From Chaetoderma sp. LZ-2023a (taxonomy: Eukaryota > Mollusca > Caudofoveata > Chaetodermatida > Chaetodermatidae), in NCBI GenBank assembly GCA_034401795.1, contig CM067366.1, positions 85,543,964-85,607,963 of the forward strand: 64,000 bases of DNA, written 5' to 3'. Positions 23,601-35,213 of this stretch are shown here, in pieces; within the stretch, counting starts at the first letter, position 1, and each line of letters begins with the position of its first letter. The position numbers and the translations under genes were made by a program. Under the pieces are notes generated by a model. It saw only the letters and a list, made by a program, of their open reading frames with translations, did not search any database and was not told the origin of the DNA.

Positions 23601-26600
23601 TTTAGCTTGAAATGGGAGGGTGTAGCTTGAAATGGAATGGATGAAGCTAGAAATGGGAGGGGTTTAACTAGAAATGGGATGGATGTTGCTAGAAATGGGA
23701 GGGATGTAGCTTGAAATGGGAGGGATGTAGCTAGAAATGGGATGGATGAAGCTAGAAATGGGATGGATGTGGCTAGAAATGGGAGGGACGTGGCTAGAAA
23801 TGCGAGGGATGTAGGTAGAAATGGGAGGGATGTGGCTAGAAATGGGAGGGATGTAGCTAGGGATATAGGTAGAAATGGGAGGGATGTGGCTAGAAATGGG
23901 AGGATGTAGCTAGAAATGGGAGGGATGTCGGTAGAAATGGGATGGTTGAAGCTAGAAATGGGAGGGGTTTAGCTAGAAATGTGATGATTTCGCTAGAAAT
24001 GTAAGGGTTTAGTTTGAAATGGGATGGATGAAGCTAGAAATGGGATGGATGAAGCTAGAAATGGGATGGATGTGGCTAAAATGGGATGGATGAAGCTAGA
24101 AATGGGAGGGATGTGGCTAGAAATGGGATGGATGAAGCTAGAAATGGGGGTGATGTGGCTAGAAATGGGAGGGATGAAGCTAGAAATGGGATGGATGAAT
24201 CTAGAAATGGGAGGGATGTTAGTCGAAATGGGGTTGATGAATCTAGAAATGGGAGGGGTTTAGCTAGAAATGTGAGAGTTTTGCTAGAAATGTGAGGGTT
24301 TAGCTTGAAATAGGAGGGTGTAGTTTGAAATGGGATGGATGAAACTAGAAATGGGAGGGATGTGGCTAGAAATGGGATGGACGAAGCTAGCAATGGGAGG
24401 GATGTGGCTAGAAATGGGAGAGATGAAGCTAGAAATGGGATGGATGAAGCTAGAGATGGAGGGATGTAGGTAGAAATTGGATGGATGAAGCTGGAAATGG
24501 GATGGATGAAGCTAGAAATGGGAGGGGTTTAGCTAGAAATGGGAGGGTTTAGCTTGAGATGGGAGGGTGTAGCTTGAAACGGGATGGATGTGGGTAGAAA
24601 TGGGATGGATGAAGCTAGAAATGGGATGGATGAAGCTAGAAATGGGAGGGGTTTAGCTTGAAATGGGAGGGTGTAGCTGGAAATGAGACGGATGTGGCGA
24701 GAAATGGGAGGGATGTGGCTAGAAATGGGAGGGATGAAGCTAGAAATGGAATGGATGAAGCTAGAAAAGGGAGTGATGTAGGTAGAATTGGGATGGATGA
24801 AGCTAGAAATGGGAGGGGATTAGCTAGAAATGTGAGGATTTATCTAGAAATGTGAGGGTTTAGCTTGAAATAGGATGAAGCTAGAAAAGGGAGGGATGAT
24901 TCTAGAAATGGGATGTATGAAGCTAGAAATGGGAGGGGTTTAGCTAGAAATGGGAGGGTGTAGCTTGAAACGGGATGGGTGAAGTTAGAAATGGGATGGA
25001 TGAAGCTAGATATGGGAGGGATGTGGGTAGAAATGGGATGGATGAAGCTAGAAATGGGATGGATTTAGCTAGAAATGTGAGGGTTTAGCTAGAAATGGGA
25101 TGGATGAAGCTAGAAATGGGAGGGATATGGCTAGAAATGGGAGTGATGAAGCTAGTAATGGGATGGATGAAGCTAGAAATGGGAGGGATGTAGGTAGATA
25201 TGGGAGTGATGTGTCTAGAAATGGGATGGATGAAGCTAGAAATGGGAGGGATGTAGGTAGAAATGGGATGGATGAATCTAGAAATTGGAGGGGTTTGGCT
25301 TGAAATGGGAGGGTGTAGTTGAAAATGACAGGGATGTTGCTAGAAATGGGAGGGATGTGGCTAGAAATAGGAGGGTTTGGAGCTAGAAATGGAATGGATG
25401 AAGCTAGCAAAGGGAGGGCTGTAGGTAGAATTGGGATGGATGAAGCTAGAAATGGGAGGGGGTTAGCTAGAAATGGGAGGATTTAGCTAGAAATGTGAGG
25501 GTTTAGCTTGAAATTGGATGGATGAAGCTAGAAATGGGATGGATGAAGCTAGAAATGGGAGGGATGTGGCTAGAGATGGGAGAGATGAAGCCAGAAATGG
25601 GATGTATGAAGCTAGAAATGGGAGGGGTTTAGCTAGAAATGGGAGGGTTTAGCTTGAAATGGGAGGGTGTAGCTTGAAACGGGATGGATGAAGCTAGAAA
25701 TGGGATGGATGAAGCTAGAAATGGGAGATGTGGGTAGAAATGGGATGGATGAGGCTAGAAATGGGATGGATTTAGCTAGAAATTTGAGGATTTAGCTGGA
25801 AATGGGATGGATGTGGGTCGAAATGGGATGGATGAAGCTAGAAATGGGAGGGGTTTAGCTAGAAATGTGAGAGCTTAGCTTGAAATGGGAGGGTGTAGCT
25901 AGAAATGAGATTGATGAAGCTGGAAATGGGATGGCGGAAGCTAGAAATGGGAGGGATGAAGCTAGAAATGGGAGGGATGTGGCTAGAAATGGGAGAGATG
26001 TAGGTAGAAATGGGAGGGATGTGGCTAGAAATGGGAGGGATGAAGCTAGAAATGGAATGGATGAAACTAGAAATGGGAGGGATGTAGGTAGAATTGGGAT
26101 GGATGAAGCTAGAAATGGGAGGGGTTTAGCTAGAAATGTGAGGATTTAGCTAGAAATGTGAGTGTTTAGCTTGAAATGGGATGGATGAAGCTAGTAATGG
26201 GATGGATGAAGCTAGAAATGGGAGGGATGTAGGTAGATATGGGAGGGATGTGGCTAGAAATGGGATGGATTAAGCTAGAAATGGGAGGGATGTAGGTAGA
26301 AATGGGATGGATGAAGCTAGAACTGGGAGGTATATGGCTAGAAATGATAGGGATGAAGCTAGTAATGGGATGGATCAAGCTAGAAATGGGAGGGATGTGG
26401 CTAGAAATGGGAGGGGTTTAGCTTGAAATGGGAGGGTGTAGCTGGAAATGAGAGTGATGTGGCTAGAAATGGGAGGGATGTGGCTAGAAATGGGAGGGAT
26501 GAAGCTAGAAATGGAATGGATGAAACTAGAAATGGGAGGGATGTAGGTAGAATTGGGATGGATGAAGCTAGAAATGGGAGGGGTTTAGCTAGAAATGGGA

Positions 26601-27359
26601 GGATTTAGCTAGAAATGTGAGTGTTTAGCTTGAAATGGGATGGATGAAGCTAGAAATGGGATGTATGGATCTAGAAATGGGAGGGGTTTAGCTAGAAATG
26701 GGAGGATTTAGCTTGAAATGGGAGGGTGTAGCTTGAAACGGGATGGATGAAGCTAGAAATTGGAGGGATGTGGGTAGAAATGGGATGGATGAAGCTAGAA
26801 ATGGGATGGATTTAGCTAGAGATGTGAGGGTTTAGCTGGAAATGGGATGGATGAAGCTAGAAATGGGATGGATGAAGCTAGAACTGGGAGGTATATGGCT
26901 AGAAATGAGAGGGATGACGCTAGTAATGGGATGGATGAAGCTAGAAATGGGAGGGATGTAGGTAGATATGGGAGGGATGAAGATAGAAATGGGATGGATG
27001 AAGCTAGAAATAAGAGGTATTTAGCTAGAAATGTAAGGGTTTAGCTTGAAATGGGAGGGTGTAGCTTGAAATGGGATAGATGAAGCTAGAAATGGAATGG
27101 ATGAAGCTAGAAATGGGAGGGATGTGGGTAGAAATGGGATGGATGAAGCTAGAAATGGCATGGATGAAGCTAGAAAAGGGAGGGGTTTAGCTTAAAATGG
27201 GAGGGTGTAGATTGCAATGGGAGGGGTGTGGCTAGAAATGGGATAGATGGACTTAGAAATGGGAGGGATGTAGGTAGAAATGGGATGGATGAAGCTAGAA
27301 ATGGGAGGGGTTTAGCTAGAAATGTGAGGGATAGCTAGAAATGTGAGGGTTTAGCTGGA

Positions 27360-30300
27360 AATGGGATGGATGAAGCTAGAAATGGGAGGGATATGGCTAG
27401 AAATGGGAGGGATGAATCTAGAAATGGGAGGGATGTAGGTAGATATGGAAGGGATGAAGCTAGAAATGTGAGGATGTTGCTAGAAATGGGAGGGTATTGA
27501 TAGAAATGGGAGGGGTGTAGCTTGAAATGGGAGGGTGTAGCTTGAAATGGGAGGGTGTAGCTAGAAATGAGAGGGATGAAGCTAGAAATGGGATGGATGA
27601 AGCTAGAAATCGGAGGGATGAAGATAGAAATGGGAGGGATGTGGCTAGAAATGGGAGGGATGTAGGGAGGGATGTAGGTAGAAATGGGAGGGATGTGGCT
27701 AGAAATGGGAGGGATGTGGCTAGAAATGGGAGGGATGTAGGTAGAAACGGAGGGATGAAGCTAGAAATGGGATGAATGAAGCTAGAAATGGGAGGGATGT
27801 GGCTAGAAATGGGAGGGATGTAGCTAGAAATGGGATGGATGAAGCTAGAAATGGAGCGGTTTAGCTAGAAATGTGAGTTTAGCTAGAAATGTGAGGGTTT
27901 AGCTTGAAATGGGAGGGTGTAGTTTGGAATGGGATGTATGAAGCTAGAAATGGGATGGATGAAGCTAGAAATGGGAGGGATGTGGCTAGAAATGGGAGGG
28001 ATCAAGCTAGAAATGGGATGGATGAGACTAGAAATGGGAGGGATGTAGGTAGAAATGGGATGGATGAAGCTAGAAATGGGAGGATGTTAGCTTGAAATGG
28101 GAGGGTGTAGTTTGAAATGAGAGGGATGTGGCTAGAAATGGGAGAGATGTGGCTAGAAATGGGAGGGATGTAGCTAGAAATGGGAGGGTTGAAGCTAGAA
28201 ATGGGATGGATGAAGCTAGAAATGGGATGGATGAAGCTAGAAATGGGACGAATGTAGGTAGAAATGGGACAGATGAAGCTAGAAATGGGAGGAGTTTAGC
28301 TAGAAATGTGAGGATTTGGCTAGAAATGTGAGGGTTTAGCTTGAAATGGGATGGATGAAGCTAGAAATGGGATGGATGAAGCTAGAAATGGGAGGGATGT
28401 GGCTAGAAATGGGAGGGATGAAGCTAGAATTGGGATATATGGAGCTAGAAATGGGAGGGATGTAGGTAGAAATGGGATGGATGAAGCTAGAAATGGGAGG
28501 GGTTTAGCTAGAAATGGGAGGGTTTAGCTTGAAATGGGAGGGTGTAGCTTGAAATGGAATGGATGAAGCTAGAAATGGGAGGGGTTTAACTAGAAATGGG
28601 AGGGATGTTGCTAGAAATGGGAGGGATGTAGCTAGAAATGGGAGGGATGTAGCTAGAAATGGGTGGGATGTGCCTAGAAATTGGAGGGATGTTGCTAGAA
28701 ATGGGACGGTGTTGCTAGAAATGGGAAGGATGTAGCTAGAAATGGGAGAGATGTATCTAGAAATTGGAGGGATGTAGCTAGAAAAAGGGAGGGATGTAGC
28801 TACAAATGGGATGGATGAAGCTAGAAATCGGAGGGATGAAGATAGAAATGGGAGGGATGTGGCTAGAAATAGGAGGGATGTGGCTAGAAATGGGAGGGAT
28901 GTAGGTAGAAATGTAAGGGTTTAGCTTGAAATGGGAGGGTGTAGCTTGAAATGGGATAGATGAAGCTAGAAATGGGAGGGATATGGCTAGAAATGGGAGG
29001 GATGAATCTAGAAATGGGAGGGATGTAGGTAGATATGGAAGGGATGAAGCTAGAAATGTGAGGATGTTGCTAGAAATGGGAGGGTATTGATAGAAATGGG
29101 AGGGGTGTAGCTTGAAATGGGAGGGTGTAGCTTGAAATGGGAGGGTGTAGCTAGAAATGAGAGGGATGAAGCTAGAAATGGGATGGATGAAGCTAGAAAT
29201 CGGAGGGATGAAGATAGAAATGGGAGGGATGTGGCTAGAAATAGGAGGGATGTGGCTAGAAATGGGAGGGATGTAGGTAGAAATGGGAGGGATGTGGCTA
29301 GAAATGGGAGGGATGTAGGTAGAAACGGAGGGATGAAGCTAGAAATGGGATGAATGAAGCTAGAAATGGGAGGGATGTGGCTAGAAATGGGAGGGATGTA
29401 GGTAGAAATGGGATGGATGAAGCTAGAAATGGAGCGGTTTAGCTAGAAATGTGAGTTTAGCTAGAAATGTGAGGGTTTAGCTTGAAATGGGAGGGTGTAG
29501 TTTGGAATGGGATGTATGAAGCTAGAAATGGGATGGATGAAGCTAGAAATGGGAGGGATGTGGCTAGAAATGGGAGGGATCAAGCTAGAAATGGGATGGA
29601 TGAGACTAGAAATGGGAGGGATGTAGGTAGAAATGGGATGGATGAAGCTAGAAATGGGAGGGTGTTAGCTTGAAATGGGAGGGTGTAGTTTGAAATGAGA
29701 GGGATGTGGCTAGAAATGGGAGAGATGTGGCTAGAAATGGGAGGGATGTAGCTAGAAATGGGAGGGTTGAAGCTAGAAATGGGATGGATGAAGCTAGAAA
29801 TGGGATGGATGAAGCTAGAAATGGGACGAATGTAGGTAGAAATGGGACAGATGAAGCTAGAAATGGGAGGAGTTTAGCTAGAAATGTGAGGATTTGGCTA
29901 GAAATGTGAGGGTTTAGCTTGAAATGGGATGGATGAAGCTAGAAATGGGATGGATGAAGCTAGAAATGGGAGGGATGTGGCTAGAAATGGGAGGGATGAA
30001 GCTAGAATTGGGATATATGGAGCTAGAAATGGGAGGGATGTAGGTAGAAATGGGATGGATGAAGCTAGAAATGGGAGGGGTTTAGCTAGAAATGGGAGGG
30101 TTTAGCTTGAAATGGGAGGGTGTAGCTTGAAATGGAATGGATGAAGCTAGAAATGGGAGGGGTTTAACTAGAAATGGGAGGGATGTTGCTAGAAATGGGA
30201 GGGATGTAGCTAGAAATGGGAGGGATGTAGCTAGAAATGGGTGGGATGTGCCTAGAAATTGGAGGGATGTTGCTAGAAATGGGACGTTGTTGCTAGAAAT

Positions 30301-30520
30301 GGGAAGGATGTAGCTAGAAATGGGAGAGATGTATCTAGAAATGGGAGGGATGTAGGTAGAAACGGAGGGATGAAGCTACAAATGTGATGGATGAAGCTAG
30401 AAATCGGAGGGATGAAGATAGAAATGGGAGGGATGTGGCTAGAAATAGGAGGGATGTGGCTAGAAATGGGAGGGATGTAGGTAGAAATGGGAGGGATGTG
30501 GCTAGAAATGGGAGGGATGT
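27360..30520 (+). repeat. higher-order duplication inside the minisatellite, 1578-bp offset
   Basis: 27904-28331 and 29482-29909 are almost identical unit for unit, as are the rare GGGTGGGATGTGCCTAG variants near 28660 and 30240. A third, partly matching block follows from 30384 (offset about 1183 for 29706 against 30889). An older related block lies at 22966-23414. Confidence 0.8.
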
Positions 30521-31750
30521 GGCTAGAAATGGGAGGGATGTAGGTAGAAACGGAGGGATGAAGCTAGAAATGGGATGGATGAAGCTAGAAATGGAGCGGT
30601 TTAGCTAGAAATGTGAGTTTAGCTAGAAATGGGAGGGTTTAGCTTGAAATGGGAGGGTGTAGTTTGGAATGGGATGTATGAAGCTAGAAATGGGATGGGT
30701 GAAGCTAGAAATGGGAGGACTGTGGCTAGAAATGGGAGGGATCAAGCTAGAAATGGGATGGATGAGACTAGAAATGGGAGGGATGTAGGTAGAAATGGGA
30801 TGGATGAAGCTAGAAATGGGATGGATGACGCTAGAAATGGGAGGGTGTTAGCTTGAAATGGGAGGGTGTAGTTTGAAATGAGAGGGATGTGGCTAGAAAT
30901 GGGAGAGATGTGGCTAGAAATGGGAGGGATGTAGCTAGAAATGGGAGGGTTAAAGCTAGAAATGGGATGGATGAAGCTAGAAATGGGATGGATGAAGCTA
31001 GAAATGGGAGGAATGTAGGTAGAAATGGGACAGATGAAGCTAGAAATCGGATGGGTTTAGCTAGAAATGTAAGAATTTGGCTAGAAATGTGAGGGTTTAG
31101 CTTGAAATGGGATGGATGAAGCTAGAAATGGGATGGATGAAGCTAGAAATGGGAGGGATGTGGCTAGAAATGGGAGGGATGAAGCTAGAAATGGGATGTA
31201 TGGAGCTAGAAATGGGAGGGATGTAGGTAGAAATGGGATGGATGAAGCTAGAAATGGGAGGGGTTTAGCTAGAAATGGGAGGGTTTAGCTTGAAATGGGA
31301 GGGTGTAGCTTGAAATGGGATGGATGAAGCTAGAAATGGGAGGGGTTTAACTAGAAATGGGACGGTGTTGCTAGAAATGGGAAGGATGTAGCTAGAAATG
31401 GGTGGGATGTGGCTAGAAATTGGAGGGACGTGGCTAGAAATGGGAGGGATGTAGGTAGAAATGGGAGGGATGTGGCTAGAAATGGGAGGGATGTAGGTAG
31501 AAATGGGAGGGATGTGGCTAGAAATGGGAGGATGTAGCTAGAAATGGGAGGGATGTAGCTAGGGATGTAGGTAGAAATGGGATGGATGTGGCTAGAAATG
31601 GGAGGGATGTAGCTAGAAATGGGAGGGATGTAGCTAGAAATGGGAGGGATGTGGATAGAAATCGGAGGGATGTAGGTAGAAATGGAGGGATGTTGCTAGA
31701 AATGGGAGGGATTAAGCTAGAAATGGGAGGGATGTATCCAGAAATGGATT

Positions 31751-32022
31751 TATTGATATAGACTGAATGAGGAGGTGCCAGATAAATAGCCAAATATCTG
31801 GAGTCACGGTAGCTACACCAGCTCCCAGGCAAATTGATTTCAAAATATTCAGTAGAATGTTTATATAAATTGTAAATCTATCAAACACATACAAATCGTA
31901 CAATCGATAAACTTTTCGAGCTTCATGACTGAGAGCTCTAGCTCTACGCCATTTTGACTGTGACGTCAGCAAATTCGTGATGTATTTGATCATGACGTCA
32001 GAGTGGCATGTCGGATTCCTCT
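31751..32022 (-). mobile_element. MITE-like arm flanking the minisatellite on the right
   Basis: Contains CAAATTGATTTCAAAATATT, AGTAGAATGTTTATATAAAT, ACATACAAATCGTACAATCG and GTGACGTCAGCAAATTCGTG. This is the second half of the central palindrome plus the CRE arm, in the same order as copy G. The array therefore ends in MITE sequence as well. Confidence 0.7.
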
Positions 32023-32784
32023 ATTTAAGTCTTCTAATATTGAAAAATACAATATGTCACTACATCGCGATTCTTTATGCGTGGTATAGCCTACATCACG
32101 ATATTTTCGAAGACGCAATCGTGCACCCCACTACTATGCAACCGCTAGTCCATAATGCAAATAATGGCGCAGCGGGTCAATGCGCCTTCATAGTTTACAT
32201 TTAGTGTAGGCTTTCGTACTTTATTGTCGTAATCATGGGCGTAATCATAGATCTGTTCTTATAGCTAGAATAAGACGATTATAGACTAAACCTAGAATAC
32301 AATTTTAATAGAAAGCTAAAGTCGCGCGATCCAGACTACAAATCGTATTTAAGAGGATTTTCCCGTATAAAGTAGATTAACCACATAAAGCTTGCTACAA
32401 AAAGACAACACATTTATATATTCCCCTAGGCATACAAATTCTTCAGCAGTAACTTGACTTGTTCCATGAAATAAATTGTAACCGCTAATCCGATTTATTA
32501 ATGAAAATCTGGTCATAATTTGCTAGGAGCTTGTGGGTGTTCCCAATCTAACTATTCACGTTTTAGTTGCGACTCGCAACTGGCATAAGTTAAGTCGATC
32601 GATCGGTCGCTGTTAGCCACCATGTCAGCCGGTTACATTTTTGACAATATCTAACAAAGCTGCTTAATTTCATCTACTACCGTATATCGGGTACCGGTAA
32701 TATTCCGGTATATCGGATATATCATTATTGCATTCACATTGTTAGAAGGTAATCCTGGACATGACGGCTTCTCACATTACCCGG
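32023..32784. other. non-coding, nothing recognised
   Basis: AT-rich unique-looking sequence. No supported open frame or repeat. Confidence 0.4.
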
Positions 32785-32787
32785 GTT

Positions 32788-33482
32788 AGTGCCGCTTTCC
32801 ATGTAAGCTTGTATGCGCGCTTTTCTGCTAGCAGAAAAGTCGATCCAGTGCATTTAGATAGAACCATTTCCATGTGAGCTTTTCAGCGCGCTGAAATTCT
32901 CTCGCTTAAAAACAAGTCGCGCAGTTCGCGACTTTTCTGCTCGCGAAAAGTCGGTCTAGTGAATTTCCTATATATACATTTCCACGGGCGCTTGTCCGTG
33001 CCGCTGACACGCGCGCTTGTTATGTATGTTGATCTTGTGCGCATGCGTGTTGCCTTATAAGCAGGTTATTTTGCAATATTGCCTTTGAACGTTATGCAAA
33101 TATAATAATGATGCCGTGCAACCTGCATTTTCTTTTGTATTATTTGTGCAAGAGACAAGGAACTCGCATTTGTATGATGCAGTTGCTGCAGTTGACAAAC
33201 CAAAAAAGAGTGCACAGATTTTGGGTGCAGATATTGTTCTACCAGATCAGTTAACCGCTCCTGTTTTGAAAGTTCAGCATCAAGTACCTCTCCTTTGCAC
33301 TTTTGCGACATGACAGTGTAGTGTGTAGGAAAGTAGAAATTGATCAAAGATATGCAGAACTAGAGCTTCAAATTCTCTTGCCTACGCTAGGAAAACAGCC
33401 GGATTCGCTGGTAAACTCGCCTGCGTGGAAATAGACAAACCCGCGAGAACACGTGAGCATAAAAGCTCACATGGAAAGCGGG
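32788..33482. mobile_element. non-autonomous TIR element, CCGCTTTCCATG ends
   Basis: GCCGCTTTCCATGTAAGCTT at left pairs with AAGCTCACATGGAAAGCGGG at right. The left side also has several internal GCGCG/TTTTCTGC foldback stems. The termini are reminiscent of GGGCCCGTTTCCATG-type Harbinger/hAT ends, but no transposase or clear duplication is seen. Short open frames on both strands (33066-33347 minus, 33116-33313 plus) match nothing I know. Confidence 0.5.
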
Positions 33483-33600
33483 CCTTATGTTGGGTCGTTT
33501 GATCTTACACAAATGGTGGCGATGAAGCTATCCGGCAGACAGCGAAAGTCCTTTACGTAAGCGAGACCATAGCGCTACCTGGCAGAGAGCAAATTAATAT

Positions 33601-33795
33601 TATTCCCTTACCCAGTGGAGATGCCATGGGCAGCAACAGCACTCAGTTAAATTAAGTTTCAAAATATTCAACAGCTTACCTGTATAGTCACGTTGATATT
33701 TGATTTCTGTGATTTCAGAATTCGGTTGATCTAATCACGGGCAAAGCGTGGGCGAAGGTTAGATAGAAATGGGCGGGGCATAGGTAGAAATGGAT
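33601..33795 (+). mobile_element. MITE copy L, right half only
   Basis: Starts within the central palindrome (GCCATGGGCAGCAACAGCAC) and ends in GGGCGGGGCATAGGTAGAAA. The CRE arm is absent. Confidence 0.75.
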
Positions 33796-33851
33796 CCCAC
33801 TAATAACTTGTACGTTAATCGAAATATCGAAAAACAATGCTTCCCGAGAGT

Positions 33852-34247
33852 CCTTTCCACTTCATCCATCCATCATATGCCGTCATAATTGACGTGTAGA
33901 ATGACATCATAATCAATGACGTCATTGTGACGTCGTGAATGACGTAGATAAGTACGTCACGAACGCATAATTTGAAGACGGACTATGCGTTGTTGTACGA
34001 ATTGGATGTCTTTATTATTTGATACATATTTTGTTGAATATTTTGAAACTAATCTGACTGGGCGCTGTTGCTGCCATAGGCAGCAACAGTGCCTAGTCAA
34101 ATTAGTTTCAATCTATTTAACAGCTTATCTGTACAGCTTTCTGGAAATTGATAGTTAGGGAGTTCAGGGCTCTATCGATTTCAACACGAGCGAAGTGTCG
34201 GTGGAGCTTAGCTAGAGGTGGGCGGGCCTTAGCAAAATCTGGAACGG
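33852..34247 (+). mobile_element. CRE-rich MITE copy M, full length
   Basis: Starts CCTTTCCACTTCATCCATCC and ends AAATCTGGAACGG. Five TGACGT or ACGTCA motifs lie at 33885-33970. The central hairpin is intact: GGCGCTGTTGCTGCCATAGG pairs with CAGCAACAGTGCCTAGTCA. Confidence 0.85.
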
Positions 34248-34389
34248 TCCATTGCATAGACAGCAATAGCATTATCAACATCTGCTATCGGAGTAAGAAT
34301 GCATGCTACTAACAATTAGCACTACTACTTAGCCGATTATTCTCCTGATCAAATATGTCAGCTAATTAAGTCATAGTCATAGTTTTTAG

Positions 34390-35060
34390 TTTTTGCGTTT
34401 AGCAAAACTTCTCTGCTTATACTTCAGGATCAATTAAACCTATTGCAACTAAACTTGGCTATGTGGTTTCATATGCCGCTAGGAAGTAGCAAGATGATAC
34501 TGAGGGCACAAGGTCAAAGATCAAGGTCACTGTGACCTTGATACAAAACTGATTTCTACAATGTTAAGTTTTTGCGCTTAGCAAAACTTCTTGGCTGATC
34601 TTTCAGTATTGGTTAATCCTATTGCAACTAAGCTTGATTACATTGTTAACTATAATGTTAGGAAGCAGCATGCTGACACTGGTCACAACGTCAAAGGTCA
34701 AGGTCATTCTGACCTCTATCAAACTTTGTTACTTTTTAATGTTAAGTTTTTAGGCGTAGCAAATCATATCATTTTATATTTCGGGATTGCTTAACCCTAA
34801 TGGAACACAACTTGGTTACATGGTTGCTTATGCCAAGAGGATACGGGATGGTGACATGGAGGTCACCAGGTAAAAGGTCAAGGCCATTCTACTATTGCTA
34901 TTTGACCTCTGTTTTTTTAACCTTAAGTTTTTCCATTCAGCAAATCATTTATATTTCAGGATTGATTAATCCTATTGGAACTAAACTTAAATAGATGGTT
35001 GCCTATAATGTTCGGAAAGCAGCATGGTAGCACGGAGGTCACACAGTCAAAGGTCAATGG
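34390..35060 (+). repeat. diverged tandem repeat of about 175-185 bp with nuclear-receptor-like palindromes
   Basis: Four monomers share the order GTTTTTGCGCTTAGCAAA, a TTCAGGATTGRTTAATCCTA phrase, GGAACTAAACTTG, GGTTGCCTATAATG and AAAGGTCAAGGTCA. The first holds AGGTCACTGTGACCT (34524-34538) and the second AGGTCATTCTGACCT (34701-34715), both perfect palindromes with a 3-bp spacer. Monomers 3 and 4 are degenerate. Related monomers occur at 52540-53430. Confidence 0.8.
34524..34538. promoter_or_regulatory. AGGTCAnnnTGACCT palindrome
   Basis: Matches the consensus oestrogen-response-element arrangement (IR3 of AGGTCA). It is also overlapped by TCAAGGTCA, the ERR/SF-1 extended half-site, on both strands. 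The sequence match is exact; function in this genome is unproven. Confidence 0.5.
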
Positions 35061-35213
35061 TCAATGCCGGTGTTATGATACAATTATGTTACAAATGAAG
35101 AAGAGTACCCCGAATGTTATGTAGAGCTGAAATTTCCAATTCAAGCCGAGTAAGGTAAATACCCCTTAAATATTATAATACAGTGTAACGTAATTCGATT
35201 TTGGGCGGGCATC

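Larger units (their letters stand above)
16266..31750 (+). repeat. 15.5-kb minisatellite, 20-21 bp unit
   Basis: This is an uninterrupted head-to-tail array of about 740 units. Unit variants include GATGAAGCTAGAAATGGGAT, GATGTGGCTAGAAATGGGAG, GATGTAGGTAGAAATGGGA and TTTAGCTTGAAATGGGAGG. The unit GCTAGAAATGGG(A/C)GGG(A/G) equals the terminal sub-repeat of the local MITE (AGCTAGAAATGGGCGGGGCAT) with CpG lost. Where the unit is 21 bp, all three frames stay open, giving ARNGRDV/ARNGMDE proteins on plus and PFLASSI proteins on minus. These are by-products, not genes. Longer segments are repeated inside it at 634, 1578, 1808 and about 4.9 kb offsets. The plus strand is strongly purine-rich. Confidence 0.97.

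Noticed and set aside
16500-31400. Dozens of open frames encoding ARNGRDV/ARNGMDE repeats (plus) and PFLASSIPFLATS repeats (minus)
   Set aside because: They arise because a 21-bp unit keeps every frame open. The same bases are open on both strands, the proteins end wherever a unit of other length occurs, and no start or stop context is conserved.
16266-31750. Possible CRISPR array
   Set aside because: There are no unique spacers between constant repeats, the units are head to tail and degenerate, and the surroundings are plainly eukaryotic.
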